Below the pieces are notes generated by a model that saw only the letters and a program-made list of their open reading frames with translations, ran no database searches and was not told where the DNA came from. Shown one piece after another: positions 23,849-36,155 of a DNA stretch of 64,000 nt. The position numbers and the translations under genes were made by a program. Every line of letters starts with the position of its first letter. The first letter of the stretch is position 1. Origin of the DNA: Eumeta japonica (lineage: Eukaryota > Arthropoda > Insecta > Lepidoptera > Psychidae); contig BGZK01000478.1 in NCBI GenBank assembly GCA_005406025.1, positions 124,001 through 188,000 of the forward strand, written 5' to 3'.

Positions 23849-25261
23849 ACGCTTTGCAAACCTTTCATGAAAGTTCGTCGGTTACTGTGCTTAAGTGTAG
23901 GAATCAGAACCTCATTGCTTAGTGAAAGGAATTTGGCGAGAAATTTTCACCACTCGCGACACCCCACGGGGCCCGATTCAATTCGTGTCCCGCTCTTAAT
24001 GTGATTCTCACTCTTGCGATTGTATTTTGTGATTAAAGAAACACCGAAAATAATCTTTTTAATTTTTCGTCATTCATCATATTTCGCGATACTGCATGAG
24101 ATCATATTTTTGCTTCTTTTAAACGTTTATAGCCTTAAGTTAGTTTACATTTTTTTTATTCCATTTTCATCACAGTTTTATTGATAAGTCTCTAGAAAAT
24201 AATAATAATAGAAAATAGGTCGTGACGGTTCTACAAATTATGAAGTAGAATGCTTTACGAGTTTCAGAAAAATCGTTCTAAGTAGCTACGTGCCATTTCA
24301 GAAACTCAAGAGCTGTCGTGAAATAGACGTAATTTAAATTTAGTTTAATTTAAATTTTATGCTTAATTTGGTAACTCCGACTGGTGGGTAAAGCTTTTGT
24401 ATTCTTTTTCATTCCATTATTCAGTTAGTTTTCATCTCGCGGTATCCACGCGTCCTGGCGTCCTGTGTACTTTGATCGCCACTGACATAAAACGATGATA
24501 CAACTGATGAAAGAGATTGACTGATTTCAAATATAATAATAAAACAAAACTTTTTCTACGTTACAACTAGAACTAAACACGATAAAACAACGATAACATC
24601 GATCCGGTGACCTCACGTTTGACACGCACGAAGCGAATTGCCTTTTATCTCAAATATTGACTCTAATGAATGCAAAGAGCACGCCGAAGTGGGATCTGTT
24701 CAAACAGTACTCCGGGTAAGAATAACTAACTCTATTTCTGTGCTGAGTCGAGCGCTTCGGGCTCGTGTGTGCCGAACGAGCAGCCGGCTCGAATTGACTT
24801 CATAATGTGATTAAAACTGTGTGTGTGTGTAGACGTATGCTGCACACGTATGACGGAACGTGTGTTCGCATTGATGTTCGAGAAAGTGTTGAATGTGGGC
24901 ATTTGATTATATTTTAAAGCTAAAATGCTAATTCGAAATAGAGCCCTCACCCATAGGTAAACATTTCGAGATAAAATATCTCTATTTGTAATTGTATCCA
25001 AGACAGATTTTCTTCACTCGACTCGTGTAGCACTGTGTTTGAAATACTATCACACCGTCATTTATATTATATATGTATATAAGAACTGACCATAGCACCA
25101 TAGTATGATTTGAAAATCTTCTGAAACAGTCTTGAATATGTCAAAGTTTATTTTATTATCGTTTATCAATGTGGGGATAGAATGAATTCCTTCATCTTTC
25201 ATATCGATTAATATCTTTGTCCGTCTCGATTGCAGTATCACCTTCGGTTCTGTATTTTAAA

Positions 25262-25549
25262 GCGTTTTTGAAAGATATGTCGAAATGTGCCACACGTTGA
25301 TGTTTGCTGAAAAAAAATATTTTTTATCTTCTGTTACATGTATGGAGTGCCTTCCCTAGAAATATTAATTTTTGTTGTTCGACTGACAAACTAAGTAGCG
25401 GGTTACACAAGACACCTATATTCCAAATTTTATCAATATGATTTTTGTAGTTTTTGATTAAAATGTCTGACGTACAGACAACGGACAGACAGAGGGACAC
25501 GTCGAAATAAGGGTTCCTTTTACTATTTTAACTACGGAAACCTTAAAAG
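25262..25549 (-). mobile_element. GGTTCCG-type repeat, reverse partial copy
   Basis: On the minus strand it reads TTTTAAGGTTTCCGTAG, then CCCGCTACTTAGTTTGTCAG and CTCCATACATGTAACAG, in the same order as the copies at 8977 and 60336. It ends within the CAGCAAACATCAACGTG block, so the 3' half is missing. Confidence 0.7.
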
Positions 25550-25574
25550 AGTTGTGCATATGTGTAGTTTTTTG

Positions 25575-25910
25575 CACACGAAGAGCTCAAAACGCATTAG
25601 AATTATATTTTTGAGGTCGGAGAAATTGAAAAAGAACAAAATCGATTTCTCGAGCGTAATGAACTCTGTAATTTAATAAATTAAAAATAATATTAGTACT
25701 GAATTTTTGAACACTTTGAACTCGAAAATAGTTAGAAGTTTCAGTGACGGTTTATAGGATCAACTGTTTCTCAAAATTTTAAGATCAAAACCTCATAGAC
25801 AGTATTTATAATTCAAGGAGTTTAAAGACACATCGATAAATACAATATCATAGTGGAAAGTTTCAGTGATGCCTGCAAGGTCAACCGTTTCAAAGATTTT
25901 TTTTATTGTA
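25575..25910 (+). repeat. AGCTCAAAA-type dispersed repeat, copy 2
   Basis: AAGAGCTCAAAACGCATTAG, GAAGTTTCAGTGACGG and GATGCCTGCAAGGTCAACCG match the repeat at 21115-21985. Confidence 0.6.
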
Positions 25911-26098
25911 GCATTCTATGCGTACACATCGTTTAATTACATGCTTTACGATAAATTTATTACATCTAAATTATATTCTAAACTGATTTATTAATCATTT
26001 ATAATAATAATTGGATAAATTTCATTTAAAACTATTTAGAGGAATATCCATTAAACTTTATAATAATTAACATATTTCGATAACGCAGCCCATTTATT

Positions 26099-27034
26099 TT
26101 TTTAGGGTTCCGTATCCAAAGGGTGTCAGCGGGACGCTATTACTAAGTCTCGGCAGTCCGTACGTCTATTCGTCTGTCCTTCTGTCAGCAGGCTGTATTA
26201 CGTGAACCAAATAGGTAGACAGATGAAATTTTGACAAAATTTATACTTTAATCGTCGCTATAAACAAAAAATAATAAAAACAAATAAGATTAAAAATTAA
26301 ATGAACCCCCATAATAGAAGTATGTTTTTTGGCCCTTTTTGCTCGATTTTAATAATGGCCATAGGTAGACGTTTGAAATGTTTATACAGTATGCAACACT
26401 ATACAGTCGCTATAAATTGAAGCTAAAAATTAAAAGGGATCCGCATAGAATAACAATATTTATTTCAGTGTTTTTTGTTTAATATCGATTTCCGTTTCCG
26501 TTTTTCAGTTTACTAATATTAAAAGTACGTCATGTTCAATATTGTACGCATTTGAGACACTCGCTTAACAAGAAACGAGTTATTACAACAGAAACCAAAA
26601 AGAATATTAGCATAGAACACAGTATATGAATTAAAAAGGCTGCTGATGAATTCTCCCAAAAAACCAGAAACAGACATGAAGCAAAGGAAACGAAGAACAA
26701 AAGAGAAACGGAAGAAACTAACCCTTCCTTAAAAACTTTATTCATTGACACACTAAATAGTATCTATTACCTATCCTAATTCAATTTCTGGCTAAAGGTG
26801 GCATAAATACCGACTGATTCTACACTCCCGTCACTCGTAAAACAAACCAGAACCCACACTCTACTTATATAATTACGCTTCCTTCGGTGTATGGGGCCTT
26901 GTCCCTTTGAGTCGTTACGACTGGCTGAAGGTTAAGGGAATAATGACGACAATGATGTGTATGTAGTATTTAATATTTTACGGTGGTACAGAACCATTCT
27001 TGTGGGGATTCCACTCGCATAGGCCGGTTTTTTT
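26099..27034 (+). mobile_element. GGTTCCG/TATCTAAAGGG-type repeat with both ends
   Basis: The head TTTTAGGGTTCCGTATCC is followed by GGACGCTATTACTAAGTCTC and a run of GTCCGTNNGTCTNTTCGTCTG phrases, typical of a widespread lepidopteran repeat. The tail CCACTCGCATAGGCCGGTTTTTTT (27010-27034), preceded by GGTGGTACAGAACCATTC, is that family's expected 3' end. The middle (about 26470-26960) does not look like the family and may be a nested insertion. Confidence 0.65.
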
Positions 27035-27234
27035 GTTAGAGAAAATTTTCCTCAACTGCCTCCATGAACTTCTGTTGTCAGCTACTATGGGTCATATTGT
27101 TAAAGCACCCGCTATAAGCATTGCTATAAATATTCAGTATAAATATTTTTACTTAAATAGTCCAAAAAGTATCTTGTGCCATGAAAAATTTGTGTGTCAG
27201 TTTTTTTTTTAATCACTAACACGATCTATTTCAA

Positions 27235-27480
27235 ATTCAGACGGAAGGACTTGAACTCTCCACTCGAACTCGCACCGGCCGTGCAAGTCGGGGGTGGCTG
27301 ACGATCGCTACCTATGCGAGGACAACGTCCGCGACCGAGTGATCGACGTGATGCGTGACACACGAGCGAATTGTTTGGTTCGACTCAGTTAGAAATTGAT
27401 TAGTTGATTTTCCCTCGGTCAGGATCGAATTCAGTTCCTATTGACCTGAAGCCAGCGCTCTTAACCAGTAAGGCACCACC
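27235..27480 (-). repeat. tRNA-headed SINE-like sequence
   Basis: On the minus strand from 27480 it reads GGTGGTGCCTTACTGGTTAA, GAGCGCTGGCTTC and then GAATTCGATCCTG, which fits the A box and B box of a Leu-type tRNA-derived head. G+C is well above the flanks. The tail is not defined. Confidence 0.45.
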
Positions 27481-27489
27481 GAATTCAAA

Positions 27490-28180
27490 ACGTGGGCTTA
27501 TGACGAAATTTCGATATCTGAAAACTTCAGTAAAAGGGTAGTAACTTCCCCAATTTTACGAAATTTTTTAATTTCTAACACTTGAATTAGTAATTAGTTC
27601 ATTATCGTTAGTTCTTTTTTTTAATTTCCCAAAAGTAGTAGTGAGAGTAAAAAAAAGAAGATTTATAGAACAGAAGGTGAATCGGTGAAATGGACAACAT
27701 TTTTTTTGCACCACCAAAGCTGAAAACGATTATTGTGTTTTAAAAAGGTCAAAATAAGATAATTCACTCCCTCAATTCACCATTCAAATATCGAGTAATA
27801 AATCTTAAAATAACATTCGGCATGACCTTAATATAGCATTTTATCCAGAATGCTGCTATACAATGAGTTACGACATTTAGTTTTGTGATATGCAATAGGT
27901 GCATTCATTTGTTGTGTATTAAAACATTGTAAACGCTTAAGTATGTTTGATAGTTTTTTTTGTGTAGTAACGAAGTAAAGGATAGACATGATTTTTTTAC
28001 ATATAGATAATATATGAGCCAAAAAGTTAGGCAGGCTACTTTTTAAATTACGGGAAAATGCATGGTGAGATGATAATTAAAATTTAGTTTGTGAACTTTT
28101 TCATGTTCGAATAACCCCTAAAATTCTATTCATCCCATCAAAGTACATAGTCAAAGTGAGATTTAAAGTCAATCAAAATT
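27490..28180. other. AT-rich spacer
   Basis: I see no gene or recognisable repeat. Confidence 0.5.
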
Positions 28181-28184
28181 TAAT

Positions 28185-28747
28185 ACTATTGCACGCAGGT
28201 CAAACCGCGGAGCGTATAATCACTATAAGAAATGATCGAGATGGAGAGCGAAATTAGTATTGGAATTGACAGCGGATGCGCATCGGAATCAAGAATGGGG
28301 CAGGGATCAGAATCGGGAAAGAGGATTTCGAGAAAGGGGAGACCAGAATTGTAAGCAGCATTGGTATCGGAGGTAAGAACACCACCGTAATGGGAATTAT
28401 AATTGTTATTTTGTAGTATATTTGAGAGACATGTGAGTATGCGAGCCAGCAGAGAGTAAGTAGGTGGGAACCGCCGCCCATGGACATTCGCAACCTCGGA
28501 GGAGTCAACGAATGTGTTGACGGCGGGTATAATTAGGACATCTGATGGAGGGGAAAATACGCCGACGGAGGGGAGAATGGAATGATAGAGAGAGGAGTGG
28601 GCCACTGAAACCCTCATTCGCTGGAGGAAACGCGTGGGTAGCTGTTATTTCAGGTCTATATTTTGAGAGGGCACGGTATCCGTTCGGTCCAGAAAGTGGA
28701 CCAGCCACTTTCGTGTAGCGGCTAACTTGACCACAGCACGACTTTAT
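28185..28747 (-). repeat. Composite dispersed repeats (CGCCCATGGACATT type)
   Basis: The right part (28440-28747) carries GGAACCGCCGCCCATGGACATT and ends AACTTGACCACAGCACGACTTTA. That end recurs at 35360-35386 and, weaker, at 59605-59631. The left part (28185-28400) is full of GGAATC/CGGGAA phrases like the reverse of the 18347 repeat. The long overlapping reverse frames here arise from this repeat, with no protein-like features. Confidence 0.5.
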
Positions 28748-31289
28748 TAAGTTAGACAAGAGATCTCTTGAATTGAATAAGTGAAGAAATTCGTTTCGCA
28801 TCTACGCGGGTGGAAACGCGGGCGGATGCTTGTTTCGTACCAAACAGAAATTCCCGTAATATAACTCGTCGCGAATTTGTCTTTTAAACAGCCGTTATCA
28901 GTCTCGGTTAAATGCGCTGAGTTCGAACCGAGCTCTTGTACGGAGCGGACGTATAAAAAAAACGGCTCCGGTTTTACGAGCAACCTTTTTGTTGATACGA
29001 TCCGGCTCGTATGTTTCCGTAATATGTAAAGTTGCGTACACACTGTTTACAATGCGGTATTGTTTACAACTGTTATTCGCTGTTTCTGTAATGATTCGCC
29101 GTTAAATTTAATTGTTTGCCGTTTTGTAGGTGGACGAGTAACAGTTTTGCTGTTGTCGTTTATATATTTATGAGTTAAACCCGACTCACCTCTCACGAGC
29201 AGCTGCGGGCCTATAAATTAATTGCTTCTAATTTCAGGGAGGATAATTATTTTAATACGTAATATTATCGCTGCAAGACGGTAATTTGCTCTTGTTTTTT
29301 TAATACAGTGATACAGCTCATCGTCATGTGTGCATTAATGCAATGCAGATTAAGGAATGTTGATTGTTTGAGCAGCGGATTTGCATTAAACAAAATGCAG
29401 ATTTACAGGAGAATGATACCAAGAAAATGCAGACTTACTTAAGTTAAGATGGCTTTCGAAGGAATACAAATGCACTTTTACGCTTGTATTACGTACTTTT
29501 TTATTACCGCACTCCGAAAATATCTCCATCTGCATATTCCAGTGCTTTTCTCAGGTACTTCCGCAACCCCGCTAGCTTTATTTCATTAAAGCTTAACTTA
29601 TATATTTCATTTTATCCACGTGTCGTTGCAGGTTATGTAATTATAATTTTTATACTATATTATATAATTTAAAATGCCCCAGCATCTCTTTCTTTACGAA
29701 TAGCAGCGCATTTTTTGTAGCCTCTTTTGTGCTTCCTATCCATCCGCCTAAGAAGTATGAATATGAAACAGGGGAAAATCTTTAACTTGTTCAGTTGTTT
29801 TTATAGCGTTGCCGGTAGCATATAATTAACTTATTAGTTGGTATATAAATTAATGGAACATATAAATAAAGGATAACTTATTAACATTGCTTAAAGCTAT
29901 TTTAATTAAATAAGAAAAAGATAATATATTTATGCAAAGTAATAACGATAAATTAGTACTATTTTTACGTATAACTACAATTATAAGTTACGCAACGTTT
30001 TTTCGTGTACATAAATAATGAATTGTTTATTACATTTATGTTTCTTTGCGCGTTTCATGTTAATTTACAATACCGCATCGGTACAAATAGAAAAGTTAGA
30101 AGTAAATGAAAACCAAACTTAACCTTTGTTAAAATGACACAAGCCGATATCAAGGACGGTGGTATCACAGAAAAGCTAATCCATCACACAGTTCAACTCA
30201 AAATACAATCAGCTATATAGTTTTAGGCATTTGCATAGGAACAGAACTTAGTAGGATCAGATTACGCGGCGAAGAGAACACGAAGCCTATCGCCCGTAAT
30301 TAACTTGTCAGCGTGTCCCGCCCGCGCTCGGAGTGTGATAGCGCCATCAGAACAAGACAGATAGGAGGTTAACTGCTGTCGCTACAGACCGATCGGTCCA
30401 TAGCGAATCGATTACGTTCCGAACGCCTATCCACGAGCGGAACATTAAAAAACTGTCAATTTCATTTTGTGTCTGGACAGACAGACACTTTTTGTTTAAA
30501 GACAATTCAAAAACGTTAAAAAACTGAAGGCGGAAACTCAAATATACCGTTATCTACAGTGTTACCCTATCTCTGCCTCGAAAATATTTGGCATGGAATA
30601 TAATAACGCTGTTTATTTAACCAAGGCCGTCGAGTAAATTTCACCTCAACAAATTTTCATCGGGAAGCTTACAAAGTTTTCTGACAATATTTTTCTTATA
30701 AATTGGGTAATTTAATACGATGAACTTTAACATGTCATCTATGAAAATAAACAGTCTGTTTATCTTCATTTATTCAATATTTACTTATGTCTATTGATTT
30801 TATATTGGTTTCTTCGGCTCTGCTCTATGGTGTTTGAGAATTTTTCATCTAAACTTTTTTTTAAGCTGGTGATACATTTTGAAAGTCGATGAAATTTATT
30901 TCAACGCACTTATTCAAAAATCTTAAAATCATTGAATAATATAATAATTTTCATTGTAATGAAAGTATGAAACAGATACTTATTATCACACCAGGCCATA
31001 CATTTTTTTTTTTTGGGAAAAAACAGTTTTCAATAGAGACAATAGCCGGTTTTCACTGGAGTGCTTGATAATTGAAGAAAAAAATACAAAGTTTCCGAAT
31101 TCATATACGGTTTAACATTTTTACGAGAAAAATGAAAATATTCTGCTTCACTGAAAAATAGATCCACAACGAGAAAATTTCTGTACGATGATTTACGTAC
31201 GATTTCAAATGTTGACTAAAATCGAAGGATCATATTTTGAAAGAATTAGAAAGCACAAAAAACATACTTTTTAAGGGTTCTATTATGGT
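28748..31289. other. Spacer with two G+C-richer patches
   Basis: No gene seen. Patches at 28790-28990 and 30230-30430 (CGCCCGCGCTCGGAGTG at about 30320) are CpG-richer than the surroundings and may be regulatory or old repeats. Confidence 0.45.
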
Positions 31290-31860
31290 TTAACGAAATA
31301 AAGCGTAGGTACTCGAGTGACTTTGGTGGACGAAAAAATTGTCCTTGTCATTGACGGTTGTCACAGAAGAAAAATAGTGCTGGCAGTGAAGAAGATTCAT
31401 ATTCAAGAGAATAGGTGAATCACATACGAAGAGATTTAGTGTATACTGTATATTGGATTGGGAAGTGTTCATGAAACTCTACATGGGTATCTTTGCGTAA
31501 AGAGGATAATTTCAAGCTGGATACTGCATAATCTAACGCAGGCTCATGCGCAAGTTTGCAATATCGTTGCAATCGATGAATCGTGGATGTATCGACATGA
31601 TCCAGAAACGACTGGTCAGTCAACTGTGTGTTGTTTTAAAACGAACCAACGCCTACCAAAGGCAGTGAGAAGCGCAGGTAAAATTTTGAATCCATTTTTT
31701 TTGTCTAGTTTTCTGGTTTTGGAATCATTGCGAGATCTAAGAAAATCAATGCCAAATGTTTGCCAGAAGTTTTAACTGTTGTGAGCAGTAAATGGTTGAC
31801 CACCGACCTGCACGTTACATTGGTCAGATGACTTTTCCACCATGACAACGTGTGCTAAAC
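31290..31860 (+). mobile_element. mariner-like transposase relic
   Basis: The translation gives the mariner order across broken frames: DEKIV...KIHIQENR, GLGSVHETLHGYLCVKRIIS, SWILHNLTQAHAQV, then the catalytic-region motif VAIDESWMYRHDPETTGQS, a KAVRSAGKIL block, and finally FHHDNVC near 31845. Stops and frame breaks before 31458 and after 31770 make it a pseudogene. I did not find the terminal inverted repeats. Confidence 0.85.
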
Positions 31861-33400
31861 ATAAGGGGATAGATAAGGCACCGGTCAAATTTATAAGCTA
31901 CCCTCCTTAGAATCCCAGTTTGAAACCGTGTCTTTTTCTTGCTTTTTCAAAATAAAAAAAAAACATCGATATGTCGCTAATGTCTCCAAACTTTCTGAGT
32001 ACCCTCATGTTTTTACAAATAATTTTTCTAACTTTTTTTCTAAAGTAACTTAATTTTTTGACTTACTTAACTTAACTTGTTTTAGTTTATTATTTTTTGA
32101 TTAAATGTATGTAAAACTATAACATAAGAAAAAAATATTATATAATACTTTCCATTTACGGAGCACTATAAATGTTTGCATATTTTATTCTTTCCTATTT
32201 TTATCTTTTCTAAATGCAAGAAGAAAACAGAAGAAAACTGCTTATAATAACTAAAAGTATTTTCTTTACAAAAAGAGTAACTGAAATTGAGATAAAATTC
32301 CTCTCTAAGAATTGAATTTACCGATTGCAGGGGCCGATAAATGTTAAATGAATTCTACATACCGACGGAAGATGCGATGTCCGTGAAATGACGTTCCGCG
32401 ACAGCCGTTTTCCCATCGAAAATAAATGGTTTCGTTTAATGTTGGCGGAATTTCAAAACATGTGCTGAAATGAGGCACTTGGGTGCTGTTCCTCCTAACC
32501 AGTGCCAAAAATGATGATACTGTTTTCACGTTTATAACAATAGGAAAAAAAAACATATGAGTTAAGCGACAAATAAAATTGCACCATGAAATTTTCAGTA
32601 AATTTATTATCCGACAAAAAAAGATTAGTGGTAATTTATAATGTGAATCCTTACATTAGTAAGGATAATATTAATTATAAATGTGAAAGATCAGTCTATC
32701 GGTCTATTACGTTTTACTGCTTAGGTGATGAGATTGATAAGATATGAAATTTTTTATTTTCTTGTGTGATCTGTATGTTTTTTATTACTTGACAATTGAT
32801 GAATCAAGTTTTATGAAATTTGGTATACTGTTAGAACGACCATCGCAAAAATATGTACATATGTTTTACTATCTGTTTATATGCCTGTTTATTTCTGTCT
32901 CTTTGTATGCATATCTTACTATATCTAAGCAACTCAAAAGTTATTATTTTAGTTGACTATATTTATTTGCTCGCTTTCTTCGGAGAAAGAATAGAATGGG
33001 GGAGAAAGACAAGGGTTAGAAAGAAAAAGACAAAAAGAGAAAGGTAAAAATGAAGTTAGAGAATGAGGGGAAGGAAAGATAGAGAGAGAGAAATAGAGAG
33101 GAAAGAAAGAGAATTGGTTTTGTTAATGGGATTAGGATCAAATCTCGTATTGGAGATTTGATAAAGATCCCAATCTCAAATCTCAATCAAGATGCCCTAT
33201 CAATACGGATAGAGGCGCGGCCAAAAATTATTTTCCTGTACATATGTATTCGTTACATCTGAGACGGGCTTATTATTAAAAAAGACTATATGTTATTGTG
33301 TGTAAGGCAGTTTGTGTCGTTAAATGATATATTATTTTATAGAATGCAACAATGTATTTTTTAGAAATAGACCTATCACGATAATTTAAGTAAATTTATT
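31861..33400. other. Spacer with a purine-rich tract
   Basis: No gene recognised. A reverse frame at 32344-32556 lies in a G+C-richer island (CGACAGCCGTTTTCCCATCG) and is of unknown nature. A purine-only GA-rich tract spans about 32985-33115. Confidence 0.45.
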
Positions 33401-34028
33401 GGAACGAAGTTCCTTACGGCGGGCTTGGAGGAGATAGAGATTTTGCTGCGCGACCGAACTGAAAAAAATGTGATAGTAAAACCGTAAGAAAAATCCGTGG
33501 AAAAAAGTCCGTGGAATAAAACCGTGAGAATAAGAAAAAGTCCGTGGAATAAAACCGTTAACTGAGACGTGCGCAGGCGCGACAGTCGTATATTTTAGAT
33601 ATGTCGTTATTTTACTGCGCGTTTATTGGCGCAAGGAGACGCGAGCTCGGCGAACGGCGAGCGCTGATTGGTGGATCACACCGGGCACGGCTGGCATGAG
33701 GCCGCGCGACTTATTTACGACTTCGCGCGATTACCGAGAATCGGTCGGGGTTATTTTCCATTAACAAATATATGTCGGTAAAATACAAGAAATAAATCAT
33801 AATAATCGTACATTTTTTCGAAAATAGAATTAACAATAAGAACAGAAAATGAAGATGATTGAAGAACAGATAGTAAGGAGTAAATGTCATAATTCCACTA
33901 CAACGATCACCAAACGATTTAAGTACCATCTTATAATAAAACATATTCCTGTCATAACACTTAAAGTACATTATATTTTTTTTTTGCAAATTGTGTCGAT
34001 TCTACATTAGCCGAAGGAACTTCGTTCC
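33401..34028. mobile_element. Inverted-repeat element, copy 2, with GC-rich cargo
   Basis: Perfect 13-base terminal inverted repeats GGAACGAAGTTCC (33401-33413) and GGAACTTCGTTCC (34016-34028) bound 628 bp. Inside are a short tandem repeat of TCCGTGGAATAAAACCGT (about 33495-33560) and a strongly GC-rich core (33570-33735) with two ATTGG boxes (TTTATTGGCGC and CTGATTGGTGG). The ends match the copy at 8588-8946. No transposase frame was seen. Confidence 0.65.
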
Positions 34029-36155
34029 TACCTGGTGTCCCACGACACCACTCGTTTTTTATATATTTTTCTATCAGAAGACAATTTACTCACTTTTTCA
34101 CTTTATGTTCTAAGTTCTAAGTTTCACTTAGTGCAAATTGTTCACCATTGCAGTACTATAAGATTATACTTAATTCTAATACAAATACAAAAAATCTAGT
34201 AATGTAAAACAGAAAACTGCAACGAATTCTGTTAAGTCGTTGTACTATAATTTTGAAATCGTTTGAACTACGCGCGATGTTCAAAGCGATTCCGGCATAG
34301 AATTTAATAACGAAATTAAAATGTACGAAGAGAAATGTCCCCGGATAGAGAACGAAAAGCGAGAAAATTCCAGAATTCCAATATCCAGCGCGCTGATGAT
34401 AGATGGAACACATTAGCGGCACGGAGACGAGGCGATAACTCAAAAGGCCATCATATTTGGAATTTACCCAAATCTAGCCTTTGAATTTATATCTTTTGAT
34501 ATGAGCCTCGTGATCCGTTTCTGATGTACAACACAAATACGACGCATCCGAGAAGGATAACACTCGGGCTTGTGGGCACAATCCGATCGTCATAATTTCT
34601 TTTCAAATATTGCAGCTTATAATAAAATGGAAAACGTTTCTTAAAGATTGATGTGAAAATATTAAATAATAATTACAATAATTCTGAACTGATATATATT
34701 TAGGTAACAATAATCAATTTTAATAATACAACTATAAAAAAACTATCCAAATTAATATTTTTTTCTATTTATTTATTCGGGTCAACAAACAGTGAACACA
34801 CAAAGTACTTATAACTAATATACATTTAAAAATACGACTTTAACAAGTTACTAACACCATTAACCACAGATAGGTGCATTCACAATCCAATGTAAGTTGA
34901 TTAAGTCATTTACAACTTAAATTTCATTTCCTATCTTAATCCATGAATTTATTATCAACCGCCGAATATAATTTGCTTAGTGTTTGCTCTGACTTCAACA
35001 ATATTTTTTATTATCTCCAGGATACGTCACAAATCATTGTACCATTGTTTTGATGCGTTGACTCGTATTAAGTTTATACTTGACAATAACACGTACGGCG
35101 TGACTCTCATTGATGTTTGCAACAAGCCAATCATTACTTGTAGTAATAGTCAATTCAGAATAGAAAAGAGGGTTAATTTTTTTTAAAGGTAGCCTATAGA
35201 GGCAAAAGGAACTGGCAAGCCACTGGAAAGCCATCGTCGCCCATAGCCACTCGCAACCCTAGAAGAATTATTATTGCTACGCTCTTGGGTGAGAATTGGA
35301 TATCTGATGAGAGTTCTGTGAGAGTTTGGTGTCTCAATCGGATCATTTTCCTGCTGGGGCTAAGTTCACCATAGCACGACTTTAGCACTCTAACTGATAT
35401 AATATTGTGAAACTCAGGGAATGCAACTAAAATCGCTTTTGGAAACTTGTTAATTCTTTTAAAGATACTTTAACTCGGCACATTGCCAAAACAATAATTT
35501 TTGTACAATCGGTATGAGAATGGGATATAGCAACAAATCGTGAAACGGCTCAAGTGTATCGATCGTGACTTATTATACTTGACCGGAAAAACTTTGCGAT
35601 AACTCTTGAAACAGCCTTCGTGACAACATATTTCAAAGTGTATTCTATGATCGTAGTTATGCATGTATTACCGTGTATTGATCTGTTAATGAGCTCTATG
35701 ACCAGTAATTTTTGTCTAATGGGTCCTTGTACTAAAATAGGTTGTAATTTTACCTGATAGCTCAGTTCATTTCTTTCTAAATATGAATGATATGCTTTGA
35801 CGTGTCTGTCCACTTCTTGTCCAGAAGAATTAAAAGAATATTTTTCCTCTCAACTTTGTCAATATTTTGGTTGATACAAAATATCCTAGTCCAAAATTGA
35901 TCACGGACTTCTTGCAATATTTGGTCTATAACATATGTCTATGATGTACTATCACCTCTTTCAAATGTACCAAGAATTTCAACCTTTTTATATAATTAAT
36001 TGTCACCTACAAAAAAATTGAGACAATCACCCCTATTCCTATTTATTAATTCTACCCAAAATATATAAATGCTTCACTTCTCTATATTTCTATTTTCTGT
36101 TTCTGTTTAGAGAATATTTACTTTATTTTTTAATCTACTCATTTTAATATATTGA
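34029..36155. other. Spacer with one dispersed repeat
   Basis: No gene seen. It holds the repeat at 35186-35386. A hairpin-capable GGTGTCCCACGACACC directly follows the element end at 34035-34050. Confidence 0.5.
35186..35386 (+). repeat. CGCCCATAGCC-type dispersed repeat
   Basis: CATCGTCGCCCATAGCCACTC, then GGGTGAGAATTGGATATCTGA, ending AGTTCACCATAGCACGACTTTA. The end matches 28725-28747 and 59605-59631. Confidence 0.55.

Larger units (their letters stand above)
22140..25260. other. AT-rich spacer with small repeats
   Basis: No gene seen. It holds a partial AGCTCAAAA-type copy (22985-23085), a perfect inverted repeat (23767-23809), a TAG/GTA trinucleotide run (23829-23848) and a G+C-richer patch at 24420-24800. 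Confidence 0.5.

Noticed and set aside
28186..29043. Chain of overlapping reverse frames of 84-143 residues
   Set aside because: They lie on dispersed repeats shared with other places in the window and show no domain or codon bias.
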